From: Calditrichota bacterium
GTDB taxonomy: Bacteria > Calditrichota > Calditrichia > RBG-13-44-9
Direction of reading: 5' to 3'
NCBI GenBank assembly: GCA_024276455.1
Contig: JAJRXE010000462.1
Coordinates: 1 to 8,407, forward strand
Length of the DNA: 8,407 nt
Notes under the pieces: generated by a model
The model's database searches: none
The model's input: only the letters and a program-made list of their open reading frames with translations
Told to the model about the DNA's origin: nothing
Position numbers and translations under genes: made by a program
Shown: piece after piece, positions 1-6,388 of the stretch
How positions within the stretch are numbered: position 1 is the first letter of the stretch
Layout of the letters: every line of letters starts with the position of its first letter

Positions 1-95
1 CCCAGATGATTGCCGTAGTTCAGATCGGTAATGCGCACGGGGATTTCAGTCACAAAGTGGAAAGATTCCGGAAAATCGATTTTGGCACGCGGCAT
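1..95 (-). CDS. Acyl-CoA thioesterase-like hotdog protein, N-terminus only
   Basis: Only the first 31 codons are inside the window; the gene continues past the left edge. The visible protein begins MPRAKIDFPESFHF and then carries PVRITDLNYGNHLG. The pattern of a beta strand followed by R-x-x-D-x-N-x-G-x-H is the start of the 4HBT/YbgC-FadM hotdog thioesterase fold, where the Asp lies at the active site and the family hydrolyses acyl-CoA thioesters in the cytoplasm. The ATG (93-95) is preceded at 101-107 by a strong AAGGAGA Shine-Dalgarno with five-base spacing, which fixes the start. It lies 76 bases downstream of the lipid kinase gene on the same strand, so co-transcription is likely. Substrate cannot be judged from this fragment. 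The family call rests on one motif, hence moderate confidence. Confidence 0.6.
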   Translation of the reverse strand, partial: MPRAKIDFPESFHFVTEIPVRITDLNYGNHL

Positions 96-171
96 TTTTT
101 TCTCCTTAACGAAATGGGTTTATTTTTTCAGGGTACGCCTTTTTAACTTGAGTTACCCGGGAATGGTCTCC

Positions 172-909
172 TTAAATTAGCCACTGGGTAAGTCCGGCCG
201 CTACCAGCTGGAGGGTGAAGTTGTCGATGCCGTGATGGCTCACCGCCTCCACGGCGGTGGCTGCCAGGCCCACTGCCAGCGCCAGCAGGAAGATTTTTCC
301 CATCGTCAGGGGAGGGGCGTGTACGGCAAGGCCTGCGAACGAAACAACCACGGCGGCAAAAAAGACGGCCAGGGAGCCCTCCAGGCTGCGCTCCGCCGGA
401 ACGCCGGCAAAAGACGGCACCCGGTAACGGTGCCGCCCCCAGCGCCGACCCACCGGTTCTCCCACCGCATCTGCCCAACCAACCACCAGATAACCGAGGT
501 AGGCAAAACGCGGAAAGAGCAGATTCGCGGTTACGCCGCCCAGGGCGGTGGTGAAAAGGGGAATCAGCACAAACAGGGTGCGGTGAGGGGCATCCTGTGG
601 TCGTGCCAGGGCTTCGTAAAAGGGAAATCCCTCGCTTCTCCAGACGGTGTACAAAACCACCAGGCTGACAATGCTGCCGAACAGCGCCACCGCGCTCAGG
701 CCCAGGGTTAACTGCAGAACTCCGGCGGCAGAGATGATCAGGAAATGGAAAATCTTGCGGGTGTAAGCGGTGTCGATTTCTCGCCGGGTGCGCAACCAGG
801 CAGCCAGTCCGGCGCAAAGAATGGTGTAAAGCAGCAGCGCCGGGGCGAGCCAGAGCGCCATGTCCGGCGCGGGTAGGGCTTCCCGCAGAAAAAGAAGTAA
901 CCGTTCCAC
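172..909 (-). CDS. CTP-dependent lipid-alcohol kinase, dolichol/phytol kinase family (integral membrane)
   Basis: A 245-residue, very hydrophobic protein with about six or seven predicted membrane segments. Diagnostic motifs of the SEC59/DGK1/VTE5 (dolichol, diacylglycerol and phytol kinase) superfamily, related to CDP-diglyceride synthases, are visible in order: TRKIFHF (50-56), the nucleotide-binding loop GWADAVGEPVGRRWGRHR (144-161), ERSLEGSLAVF (173-183, matching the usual K-T-x-E-G-S) and EAVSHHGIDNFTL (221-233, the E-x(5-7)-D-N motif). Known members phosphorylate a membrane isoprenoid or diacylglycerol alcohol using CTP. The substrate here is unknown; bacterial members are often annotated phytol kinase without test. 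The start is GTG, with GGAGG at 924-928 but an unusually long 14-base spacing; the next in-frame start is ATG at 859-861 (residue 17), which has no better ribosome site. The gene ends in TAA and follows thrC by 42 bases. Confidence 0.82.
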   Translation of the reverse strand: MERLLLFLREALPAPDMALWLAPALLLYTILCAGLAAWLRTRREIDTAYTRKIFHFLIISAAGVLQLTLGLSAVALFGSIVSLVVLYTVWRSEGFPFYEALARPQDAPHRTLFVLIPLFTTALGGVTANLLFPRFAYLGYLVVGWADAVGEPVGRRWGRHRYRVPSFAGVPAERSLEGSLAVFFAAVVVSFAGLAVHAPPLTMGKIFLLALAVGLAATAVEAVSHHGIDNFTLQLVAAGLTQWLI

Positions 910-951
910 GATTGCTGTGTTAACCTCCGGGGTAACTGCCAGGTAAAGTTA

Positions 952-2127
952 TTATTTTCTCCAGAGATGGCTGTATTTGTAGCCGCTTCCGGTGCTGAAC
1001 AGCACGACCCGTTCGTTTGGGTGAATCCAGCCGGCCTGGCGCAGTCGCTGAAAGGCGGCCAGCGTCGCCCCGCTTTCCGGAGAGACAAAGAGTCCCTGGG
1101 TGCGGCCAATCAGGTTGGCGGCCTGGAGCATTTCTTCGTCCGAGACGGCCACGGCGGTGCCATTGCTCTCCCGCAGGGTTTTCAGGATGAGAAAGTCCCC
1201 CACGGCCGCCGGGACCCGCAGGCCGTCGGCAACGGTGTGGGCATTCTCCCAGGGCCGGGCAAACTCTGCGTTTTCCTGGAAGGCTCGTACAAGGGGAGCA
1301 CACCCGGCCGATTGCACCACCACCATGCGAGGACGCCGGCGACCAATCCAGCCCAGTTGTTCCAACTCCTCAAATGCTTTCCACATTCCCACCAGTCCGG
1401 TGCCGCCCCCGGTGGGGTAAATAATCACTTCCGGCAACTGCCAGCCCAGCTGTTCGGCCAGTTCGTAGCCCATGGTCTTTTTCCCTTCCAGCCGGTAAGG
1501 TTCCTTAAGCGTGGAGAGGTCGAAGCGACCGTGTTTTTGTGCTTCCACCGCGGCCAGACGACCGCAATCGGTAATCAGACCGTCCACCAGGGTAACGTGG
1601 GCACCCAGGGCGCGGCATTCCGCCACAAAAGGGTGAGGAACGTCGCGAGGCATGAACACGTGGGCTGGCAAGCCCGCCAGCGCCGCGTAGGCGCTCAGAG
1701 CGCCGGCGGCATTTCCGGCCGAGGGAATCGAAAGAGCACTGGCCCCCAGCTCCTTTGCGCGCGAAACCGCCAGACACAGTCCGCGGGCTTTGAAGGAACC
1801 GGTCGGATTATTCCCTTCGTCTTTGATGAACAGTTTCTGAAACCCCACTTCTTCGCCCAGGCGGGTGGCGTGAATCAGCGGGGTCCAGCCTTCACCCAGC
1901 GAAAGGCGATTTTCCAATTGCTGCACCGGCAACAGTTCGGCATAGCGCCAGAGGGAATTCTCCCGACAGCAAAAATCGCCGGGTTGCAAATTCTCTCTGG
2001 CGGCGGCAAGGTCGTAGCGCGCCAGCAACGGTTTGCCGCAGTCCGGGCAAAGATTCCACAGCCGGTCGCCCGGAAAATCCTTCCCACAGTAGGAACATTC
2101 CAGATGAGAAAAGAAATTTTGTCTCAT
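952..2127 (-). CDS. thrC: Threonine synthase with N-terminal zinc ribbon
   Basis: A 391-residue PLP enzyme that converts O-phosphohomoserine to threonine and phosphate (EC 4.2.3.1), the last step of threonine synthesis, in the cytoplasm. An N-terminal rubredoxin-like zinc ribbon has CxxC pairs at C11/C14 and C27/C30. Next come GEGWTPL (78-84), the PLP Schiff-base lysine K113 in NPTGSFKARG, the SAGNAAGA loop (136-143) and the phosphate-binding loop PTGGGTGL (238-245). Near the C-terminus, SPESGATLAA (349-358) and FSTGSGYKY (377-385) are typical of fold-type II threonine synthases. The length is normal for the short, archaeal/plant-like ThrC class. Related fold-type II enzymes (cysteate synthase, threonine dehydratase) are less likely because of the zinc ribbon plus K-x-x-GYE signature (KKTMGYELA). 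The start ATG has only a weak ribosome site (GGGAC). It heads the leftward gene group and has a plausible promoter upstream. Confidence 0.94.
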   Translation of the reverse strand: MRQNFFSHLECSYCGKDFPGDRLWNLCPDCGKPLLARYDLAAARENLQPGDFCCRENSLWRYAELLPVQQLENRLSLGEGWTPLIHATRLGEEVGFQKLFIKDEGNNPTGSFKARGLCLAVSRAKELGASALSIPSAGNAAGALSAYAALAGLPAHVFMPRDVPHPFVAECRALGAHVTLVDGLITDCGRLAAVEAQKHGRFDLSTLKEPYRLEGKKTMGYELAEQLGWQLPEVIIYPTGGGTGLVGMWKAFEELEQLGWIGRRRPRMVVVQSAGCAPLVRAFQENAEFARPWENAHTVADGLRVPAAVGDFLILKTLRESNGTAVAVSDEEMLQAANLIGRTQGLFVSPESGATLAAFQRLRQAGWIHPNERVVLFSTGSGYKYSHLWRK

Positions 2128-2156
2128 GGCCGTCCCGTTCCGTTAAATTTTAGTTT

Positions 2157-2185
2157 ATTTTAGGGAAAAAAGAGGGAAAAGTCGA
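2157..2185 (-). promoter_or_regulatory. Candidate sigma70-type promoter for thrC
   Basis: On the minus strand, TCGACT (2180-2185, four of six matches to TTGACA) is followed after exactly 17 bases by TAAAAT (2157-2162, five of six matches to TATAAT). Initiation near 2150 would give a leader of about 22 bases before the thrC ATG. The assignment is by consensus only; the surrounding A/T-rich stretch makes chance matches easier. Confidence 0.4.
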
Positions 2186-2328
2186 GCGGATTTTGGGAAT
2201 GTCGCCCGGAATTTTGTGCGGTTAACCTCCTGCTCCTGCCGAATGGACCGGGGGTAAAAAATGCCAGCGAACGTTTTTTTGAATCAGGGGGTGGGCGGGA
2301 ATTTTTTCGAGGCAATCTTCTTTTTCGT

Positions 2329-2357
2329 TTGCCTCCCCGATGGCCTTTCCCCATATT
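2329..2357 (+). promoter_or_regulatory. Weak candidate promoter for the M2 peptidase gene
   Basis: TTGCCT (2329-2334) and CATATT (2352-2357) are spaced by 17 bases, each matching four of six consensus positions. Transcription from it would give a leader of roughly 45 bases before the ATG at 2411. It is the best of several poor matches in the region and may be fortuitous. Confidence 0.25.
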
Positions 2358-2410
2358 TAAGTCCGGGTAGGGAAACAACCGGAAAGAAACCAAAGATTTG
2401 AGGTCGCCCT

Positions 2411-4216
2411 ATGAAAAAAAAGGTGGTTTTTGGGCTGGGGGCAGTATTTTTACTGCTTGTGGGCTGCCAATCCAGAGAAAGTTTTCAGGCGGAAGTCCAG
2501 CAATTTATTGAGGGGTACACCAAACAGTACCAGCAGCTTTACTACGCCGCCTCCAAGGCGGAATGGAAATCGAACACCCGGATTGTGGAAGGCGATTCCA
2601 CCAACGCCATTGCCACCCGCCAGGCCAACGAAGCCTTGGCGGCATTTACCGGGAGTGCAAAAAATATTGCCACAATTCAGGCCTACTTGAAAAAAGAAAA
2701 CCGCCTGACGGCTCTGCAGGTAAAGCAATTGAAAAAAATGCTCTACCTGGCGGCCAATAATCCTCAAACGGTTCCGGAGCTGGTCAAAGAACGGATTAAA
2801 GCAGAGACGGAACAGAATGAAAAATTGTTTGGATTTGATTTTAAGGTGGACGGCCGTTCGGTGACCACCAACGAAATTGACGAAGCCCTCCGAACGGAAA
2901 CCGATTTAAAAGAGCGTCTGAAAGTTTGGAAAGCCAGTAAAGAGGTTGGAACGGTACTGAAAGACGGTCTCGTAAATTTACAACAGCTGCGCAACCAGAC
3001 GGTGCAGGCGCTGGGATATCCGGATTATTTCACCTACCAGGTGTCCGATTACGGAATGAGTACCGAGGAGATGTTGGAGTTGAACCATCGGCTGGTGCGG
3101 GAAATCTGGCCGCTTTACCGGGAGCTCCACACCTACGCTCGCTACGAATTGGCCCGACGCTACGGAGTCGCAGAGGTGCCGGACATGTTGCCGGCTCACT
3201 GGTTGCCAAACCGCTGGGGACAGGACTGGAGTTCGCTGGTACAGGTGGAGGGAATGAATCTTGACGCCATTCTCCGCCAAAAAAGCGCCGAGTGGATTGT
3301 GCGCCAGGGCGAACGTTTCTACAAAAGTCTGGATTTCCCACCCCTCCCCGCCAGCTTTTGGGAATTGTCCAGCCTGTACCCCCTGCCCAAAGATGCCCCT
3401 TACAAAAAGAACAATCACGCTTCGGCCTGGCACCTGGATCTGGACAAGGATGTGCGTTGCCTGATGAGCGTGGTACCCAATACGGAATGGTATGAAACCG
3501 CCCATCACGAACTGGGCCACATTTACTATTTTATTTCTTACAGTAATCCGGATGTACCCATTTTGTTGCGCGATGGTGCCAATCGGGCCTTTCACGAGGC
3601 CATGGGCAGTTTGATGGGGCTGGCAGCCATGCAAAAGCCCTTTTTAGCCGGACTGGACTTGTTGCCGGCCAACCGCCAGACCGACCCGATGCAGCTTCTT
3701 TTAAAAGAAGCCTTGAATTACATTGTGTTTATTCCCTGGTCCGCCGGGGTAATGACCGATTTTGAGTACGAATTGTACGCCCGGAATTTGCCGGCTGCGG
3801 AATTCAACCGCACGTGGTGGGAATTAAAACAAAAGTACCAGGGAATAGTGGCTCCAGAACCCCGGGGAGAAAATTATTGCGATGCCGCCACTAAAACCCA
3901 CATCAACAACGATGCGGCGCAGTATTACGATTATGCCCTCTCCTACGTGCTGCTGTTTCAATTTCACGATCATATCGCCCGGGAAATCTTGCACCAGGAT
4001 CCTCACGCCACCAATTATTACGGTCAGGCCGCAGTGGGAGAATTCGTGCGGGAACTCATGTATCCGGGTGCCACAGTGGATTGGCGGAAGCTACTCAAAG
4101 ATACCATTGGCCAGGAGTTAAGCGCCCGACCCATGCTCAATTACTTTCAGCCTCTGCTGGAATATTTGAAAAAAGCGAACCAGGGTCGCACTTACACCCT
4201 GCCGGAAACTATTTGA
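2411..4216 (+). CDS. M2-family zinc dipeptidase lipoprotein (angiotensin-converting-enzyme homologue)
   Basis: A 601-residue single-domain homologue of ACE, a dipeptidyl carboxypeptidase that removes C-terminal dipeptides. The N-terminus MKKKVVFGLGAVFLLLVGC is a lipoprotein signal with lipobox LVGC; Cys19 would be lipidated, and Gln at +2 is compatible with the outer membrane. ACE landmarks appear in order: LPAHWLPNRWGQDW (260-273), NHASAW (335-340, His336 matching ACE His353), the zinc motif HHELGH (365-370; ligands His366 and His370, catalytic Glu367), FHEAMG (Glu396 as third ligand), WWELKQKYQGI (469-479), KTHINN (Lys495 and His497 matching ACE Lys511 and His513) and YYDYALSY (505-512; Tyr505 and Tyr508 matching Tyr520 and Tyr523). 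It therefore looks catalytically complete. Asp507 replaces the ACE chloride-binding Arg522, and Asn335 replaces a disulfide Cys. GAGG at 2400-2403 supports the start. The natural substrate is unknown, probably peptides in the envelope. It is followed after 69 bases by an exported protein gene. Confidence 0.94.
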   Translation: MKKKVVFGLGAVFLLLVGCQSRESFQAEVQQFIEGYTKQYQQLYYAASKAEWKSNTRIVEGDSTNAIATRQANEALAAFTGSAKNIATIQAYLKKENRLTALQVKQLKKMLYLAANNPQTVPELVKERIKAETEQNEKLFGFDFKVDGRSVTTNEIDEALRTETDLKERLKVWKASKEVGTVLKDGLVNLQQLRNQTVQALGYPDYFTYQVSDYGMSTEEMLELNHRLVREIWPLYRELHTYARYELARRYGVAEVPDMLPAHWLPNRWGQDWSSLVQVEGMNLDAILRQKSAEWIVRQGERFYKSLDFPPLPASFWELSSLYPLPKDAPYKKNNHASAWHLDLDKDVRCLMSVVPNTEWYETAHHELGHIYYFISYSNPDVPILLRDGANRAFHEAMGSLMGLAAMQKPFLAGLDLLPANRQTDPMQLLLKEALNYIVFIPWSAGVMTDFEYELYARNLPAAEFNRTWWELKQKYQGIVAPEPRGENYCDAATKTHINNDAAQYYDYALSYVLLFQFHDHIAREILHQDPHATNYYGQAAVGEFVRELMYPGATVDWRKLLKDTIGQELSARPMLNYFQPLLEYLKKANQGRTYTLPETI

Positions 4217-4285
4217 GCACTAATTGGGGGCCGACCAGGTTGTTTGAGATTAAAAGCATAGAAAAATAAAAAAAAGGAACAGGTT

Positions 4286-4786
4286 ATGAGCAAACGCCGT
4301 TTTGGAATCGTTCTTATTTTACTGGTGTTTATTTTCCCGTTGTTTTTGTTTGGCCAGGAGAATAAACCGACCAGTGTTCTGCCCGACTCCCTTCCCGGGT
4401 ACAAATTGCATCGTACCCTGGTAGGTCCGGAGGCGGAGGAGGTGGTGAACAAATTGCATCAGAAAGAGGTGGCCCGCGCCGAGAGCGAGATTGGGGTGTA
4501 CCGGGGAGAAAAAGATGCCCTGATGATTTACGTGAGCTACTACCCCGAAGCAAAGCAGGCGGAAAGCGAATACAAGCGAATGACCGAGAAAATCACCGCC
4601 ACGCCCGAGAGCGGATTCATCATGGGCGAATATTTAAACTACAACGGCCAGCAGGTGTACCGCTGCTTTGGTCAGGGGAAAACTCATTTCGTGTTCACTC
4701 ACGGCAAAGCGCTCCTGTGGGTAACGGTGAACACCATGCAGGGCAATACAGTGATGAAAGCTTACCTGGACTGGCTGAAGCAGTAA
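4286..4786 (+). CDS. Small exported protein of unknown function
   Basis: A 166-residue protein with a clear signal peptide: basic MSKRR, a hydrophobic core to about residue 22, and likely cleavage after Gly23 (LFG-QE). The mature part of about 143 residues is hydrophilic and mixed alpha/beta. It runs SLPGYKLHRTLVGPEAEEVV, a stretch with YRGEKDALMIYVSYYPEAKQA, then YNGQQVYRCFGQGKTHFVFTHGKALLWVTV and a C-terminal YLDWLKQ. The alternation of short strands suggests a compact sheet-helix fold facing the periplasm, but I do not recognise a named family. One Cys remains in the mature chain, and there is no lipobox. AAGGA at 4274-4278, seven bases before the ATG, supports the start. It lies 69 bases after the M2 peptidase with no terminator between, so the two are probably co-transcribed. 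Its TAA stop is 14 bases from the stop of the convergent DUF423 gene. Confidence 0.82.
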   Translation: MSKRRFGIVLILLVFIFPLFLFGQENKPTSVLPDSLPGYKLHRTLVGPEAEEVVNKLHQKEVARAESEIGVYRGEKDALMIYVSYYPEAKQAESEYKRMTEKITATPESGFIMGEYLNYNGQQVYRCFGQGKTHFVFTHGKALLWVTVNTMQGNTVMKAYLDWLKQ

Positions 4787-4800
4787 GCCGGGCGTTTTCT

Positions 4801-5175
4801 TCAGGGCATTTTCAAGGCGGCAACGGCCAGAAGCAACCAGCCAGCCAGGAAAGCCAGTCCTCCCAGAGGGGTTAAAATCCCCAACCAGCCCAGGTCCATG
4901 AGGGCCAGAAAGTAAAGGCTGCCGGAGAAAAGGGTAATGCCCAGTAAGAAAAACCAACCGGCCCAGTGTACCAGCAAGTCGCGGCTAATCCATTGGGAAA
5001 TCAGGCCAATCAGGATTAGTCCTAGAGCGTGAATGATGTGGTAGCGGGTGCCGGTTTGAAATACTTCGAAGGCGCGTTCGCTTAATTTATCTCTTAATCC
5101 GTGCGCTCCCATTGCGCCCAGAGCCACGGCAATGAAAGCGTTCGCGCTTCCTAAAAATATGAATAATTTAGCCAT
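4801..5175 (-). CDS. DUF423 family small membrane protein (YgdD-like)
   Basis: A 124-residue inner-membrane protein with four hydrophobic segments (about 4-22, 48-63, 73-92 and 97-120). Its start, KLFIFLGSANAFIAVALGAMGAHGL with the conserved GAxGAHGL (20-27), the mid-protein YHIIHALGL (45-53), FSGSLYFLAL (83-92) and TPLGGLAFLAGW (102-113) are the signature blocks of DUF423. The family has no established biochemical function. I chose ATG at 5173-5175 rather than the in-frame GTG at 5188-5190: GGAGAAG lies just upstream of the ATG, and the protein then begins where the family usually begins. With this start the gene overlaps the end of mutS2 by 8 bases, its Shine-Dalgarno lies inside mutS2, and its translation is probably coupled to ribosomes ending mutS2. 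Confidence 0.9.
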   Translation of the reverse strand: MAKLFIFLGSANAFIAVALGAMGAHGLRDKLSERAFEVFQTGTRYHIIHALGLILIGLISQWISRDLLVHWAGWFFLLGITLFSGSLYFLALMDLGWLGILTPLGGLAFLAGWLLLAVAALKMP

Positions 5176-6388
5176 TGCTATCTTCTCCACGATTTAATTT
5201 AACGATGGTCACCCCGGTGTCTCCTTCCCCCCATTTTCCGAATCGTTTCTCGGCCACTCGTTTGTCCCGTGCCAGAAAATCGTTCACCACCCGGCGCAAT
5301 ACGCCGCTTCCTTTACCATGAATGATGCGCACTTCCTCCCACGATTCTTCCATGGCCTGGTGCAGGTAACGATCCACTGCCTGAAGGGCTTCGTAGGAAT
5401 CCATTCCCCGAATGTCCAGTTCCGGGGCAATACCGCTTTCTAATTTGTCGGGGAGATTTTCCCGCCGGCGGAACACTTTGCCGGATTCCGGTTCCTCGCG
5501 GGCCACTTTTTTAAAATTGCGGACGTCCATTTTCATGCGGATTTCGCCCACCAGCACCCAGGCTTTGTGGTGATTGTCCGGATCGCTGAGGAGCTCTCCT
5601 TCCTGACGGAGGGATTCAATCCAGACGATGTCCCCCTTTTTCAAACGGTCGGCCTGCACAAAGCGAGGCTGGGTTTCCCGAAGAATTTTTTGCACGGAGC
5701 TTTCCAGCTGTTGAATTTCCTGGTGAGCCTGCCGGATTGTTTCTTTCTCTGCCTGGGCGCGGCGGATTTCCGCCACCAGTTTTTCAATCCGGGCGTTGGC
5801 GTGTTTAACAATCTGCTCGGCTTCCTCGGCCGCTTTGCGCCGTAAATCTTTCTGCTCCCGCTTCAATCGCTCCACCTCTTGCTGGTAAAGGTGGCGCAAG
5901 CCTTCCGCCTCGGAGAGTTTAATACTGAGTTCCCGCCGTTCTTTTTCAATCTCCTGCAGCCGGGCGTTAAGTTGCAGCAAAATGTTCTCCAGTTTTCCCT
6001 TGTCGGGACCCAGAATCTTTTCCGCTTGGCGGAGAATTTTTTCCGGCAAACCGTAGCGCCGGGCAATCTCGAAGGCGTAGCTGCTGCCGGGAATGCCCAC
6101 GTGCAAGCGGTAGGTAGGTTGGAGGGATTCCAGATCGAATTCCATGGAAGCGTTTTCCACTCCCGCCGTGTCGTTGGCAAAAGCTTTCAGTTCTCCGTGG
6201 TGAGTGGTGGCAATGGTAAGGGCCTGGCGTTCGGTTAATTCTTTGAGGATGGCAATGGCCAGTGCCGAACCTTCCCGCGGATCGGTGCCCGTACCAATCT
6301 CGTCCAGCAGCACCAGGGTGTGGGTGTCGGCCTGCCGCAGAATTTCCCGGAGCCGAATAATGTGGGCGGAGAAAGTGCTCAGGTCCTG
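5168..6388 (-). CDS. MutS2 C-terminal part, open frame after the in-frame TAG
   Basis: The frame continues directly after TAG with the signature LSTFSAHI (397-404 in full-length numbering), Walker B LVLLDE (419-424) in LLDEIGTGTDPREGSALA, and the H-loop TTHHGELK (455-462). A long Glu/Arg/Lys-rich coiled coil (about 528-634) follows, then a KOW-like segment LKKGDIVWIESLRQEGELL (643-661). The Smr domain has LDIRGM (718-723) and HGKGSGVLR (751-759), the residues tied to nuclease activity in the family. There is no believable independent start: the GTG at 6311-6313 is the Walker B valine, and the first ATG is at 6143-6145 inside the ATPase domain, so reinitiation would not restore a useful protein. 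The strong conservation to the very end argues against long-standing decay. Confidence 0.75.
   Translation of the reverse strand, partial: QDLSTFSAHIIRLREILRQADTHTLVLLDEIGTGTDPREGSALAIAILKELTERQALTIATTHHGELKAFANDTAGVENASMEFDLESLQPTYRLHVGIPGSSYAFEIARRYGLPEKILRQAEKILGPDKGKLENILLQLNARLQEIEKERRELSIKLSEAEGLRHLYQQEVERLKREQKDLRRKAAEEAEQIVKHANARIEKLVAEIRRAQAEKETIRQAHQEIQQLESSVQKILRETQPRFVQADRLKKGDIVWIESLRQEGELLSDPDNHHKAWVLVGEIRMKMDVRNFKKVAREEPESGKVFRRRENLPDKLESGIAPELDIRGMDSYEALQAVDRYLHQAMEESWEEVRIIHGKGSGVLRRVVNDFLARDKRVAEKRFGKWGEGDTGVTIVKLNRGEDSNG

Larger units (their letters stand above)
2128..2410. other. Divergent intergenic region between thrC and the M2 peptidase gene
   Basis: This 283-base spacer separates two genes transcribed away from each other, so it must hold both promoters. 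A good candidate is seen for thrC (2157-2185) and a weaker one for the peptidase gene (2329-2357). The middle, about 2250-2330, is unusual for its alternating G-rich runs (GGGGG twice, GGGCGGG) and T-rich runs (seven T at about 2274-2280, six T at about 2303-2308). I see no convincing coding frame, hairpin terminator or riboswitch in it. A 77-codon open frame on the minus strand lacks a ribosome site and protein-like composition. Confidence 0.6.

Noticed and set aside
143..817. Minus-strand 224-codon and plus-strand 159-codon open frames over the lipid kinase
   Set aside because: Arg/Gly/Pro-rich translations typical of out-of-frame GC-rich DNA. The kinase frame has all its family motifs and membrane segments.
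967..2163. Long plus-strand open frame (398 codons) opposite thrC
   Set aside because: It mirrors thrC almost exactly, has no ribosome site, and its translation is low-complexity with no recognisable motif. Threonine synthase motifs on the other strand are decisive, so this is a codon-bias shadow.
2160..2393. Minus-strand 77-codon open frame in the divergent spacer
   Set aside because: Its translation is Arg/Lys/Pro-rich with no motif, there is no Shine-Dalgarno, and it overlaps the likely promoters of both flanking genes.
2978..3634. Minus-strand 218-codon open frame inside the M2 peptidase gene
   Set aside because: Antisense to a strongly conserved enzyme region that includes the zinc motif; no ribosome site or family resemblance.
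6145..6313. Independent translation start for the C-terminal half of MutS2
   Set aside because: The GTG at 6311-6313 encodes the Walker B valine and has no ribosome site; the first ATG lies well inside the ATPase domain.
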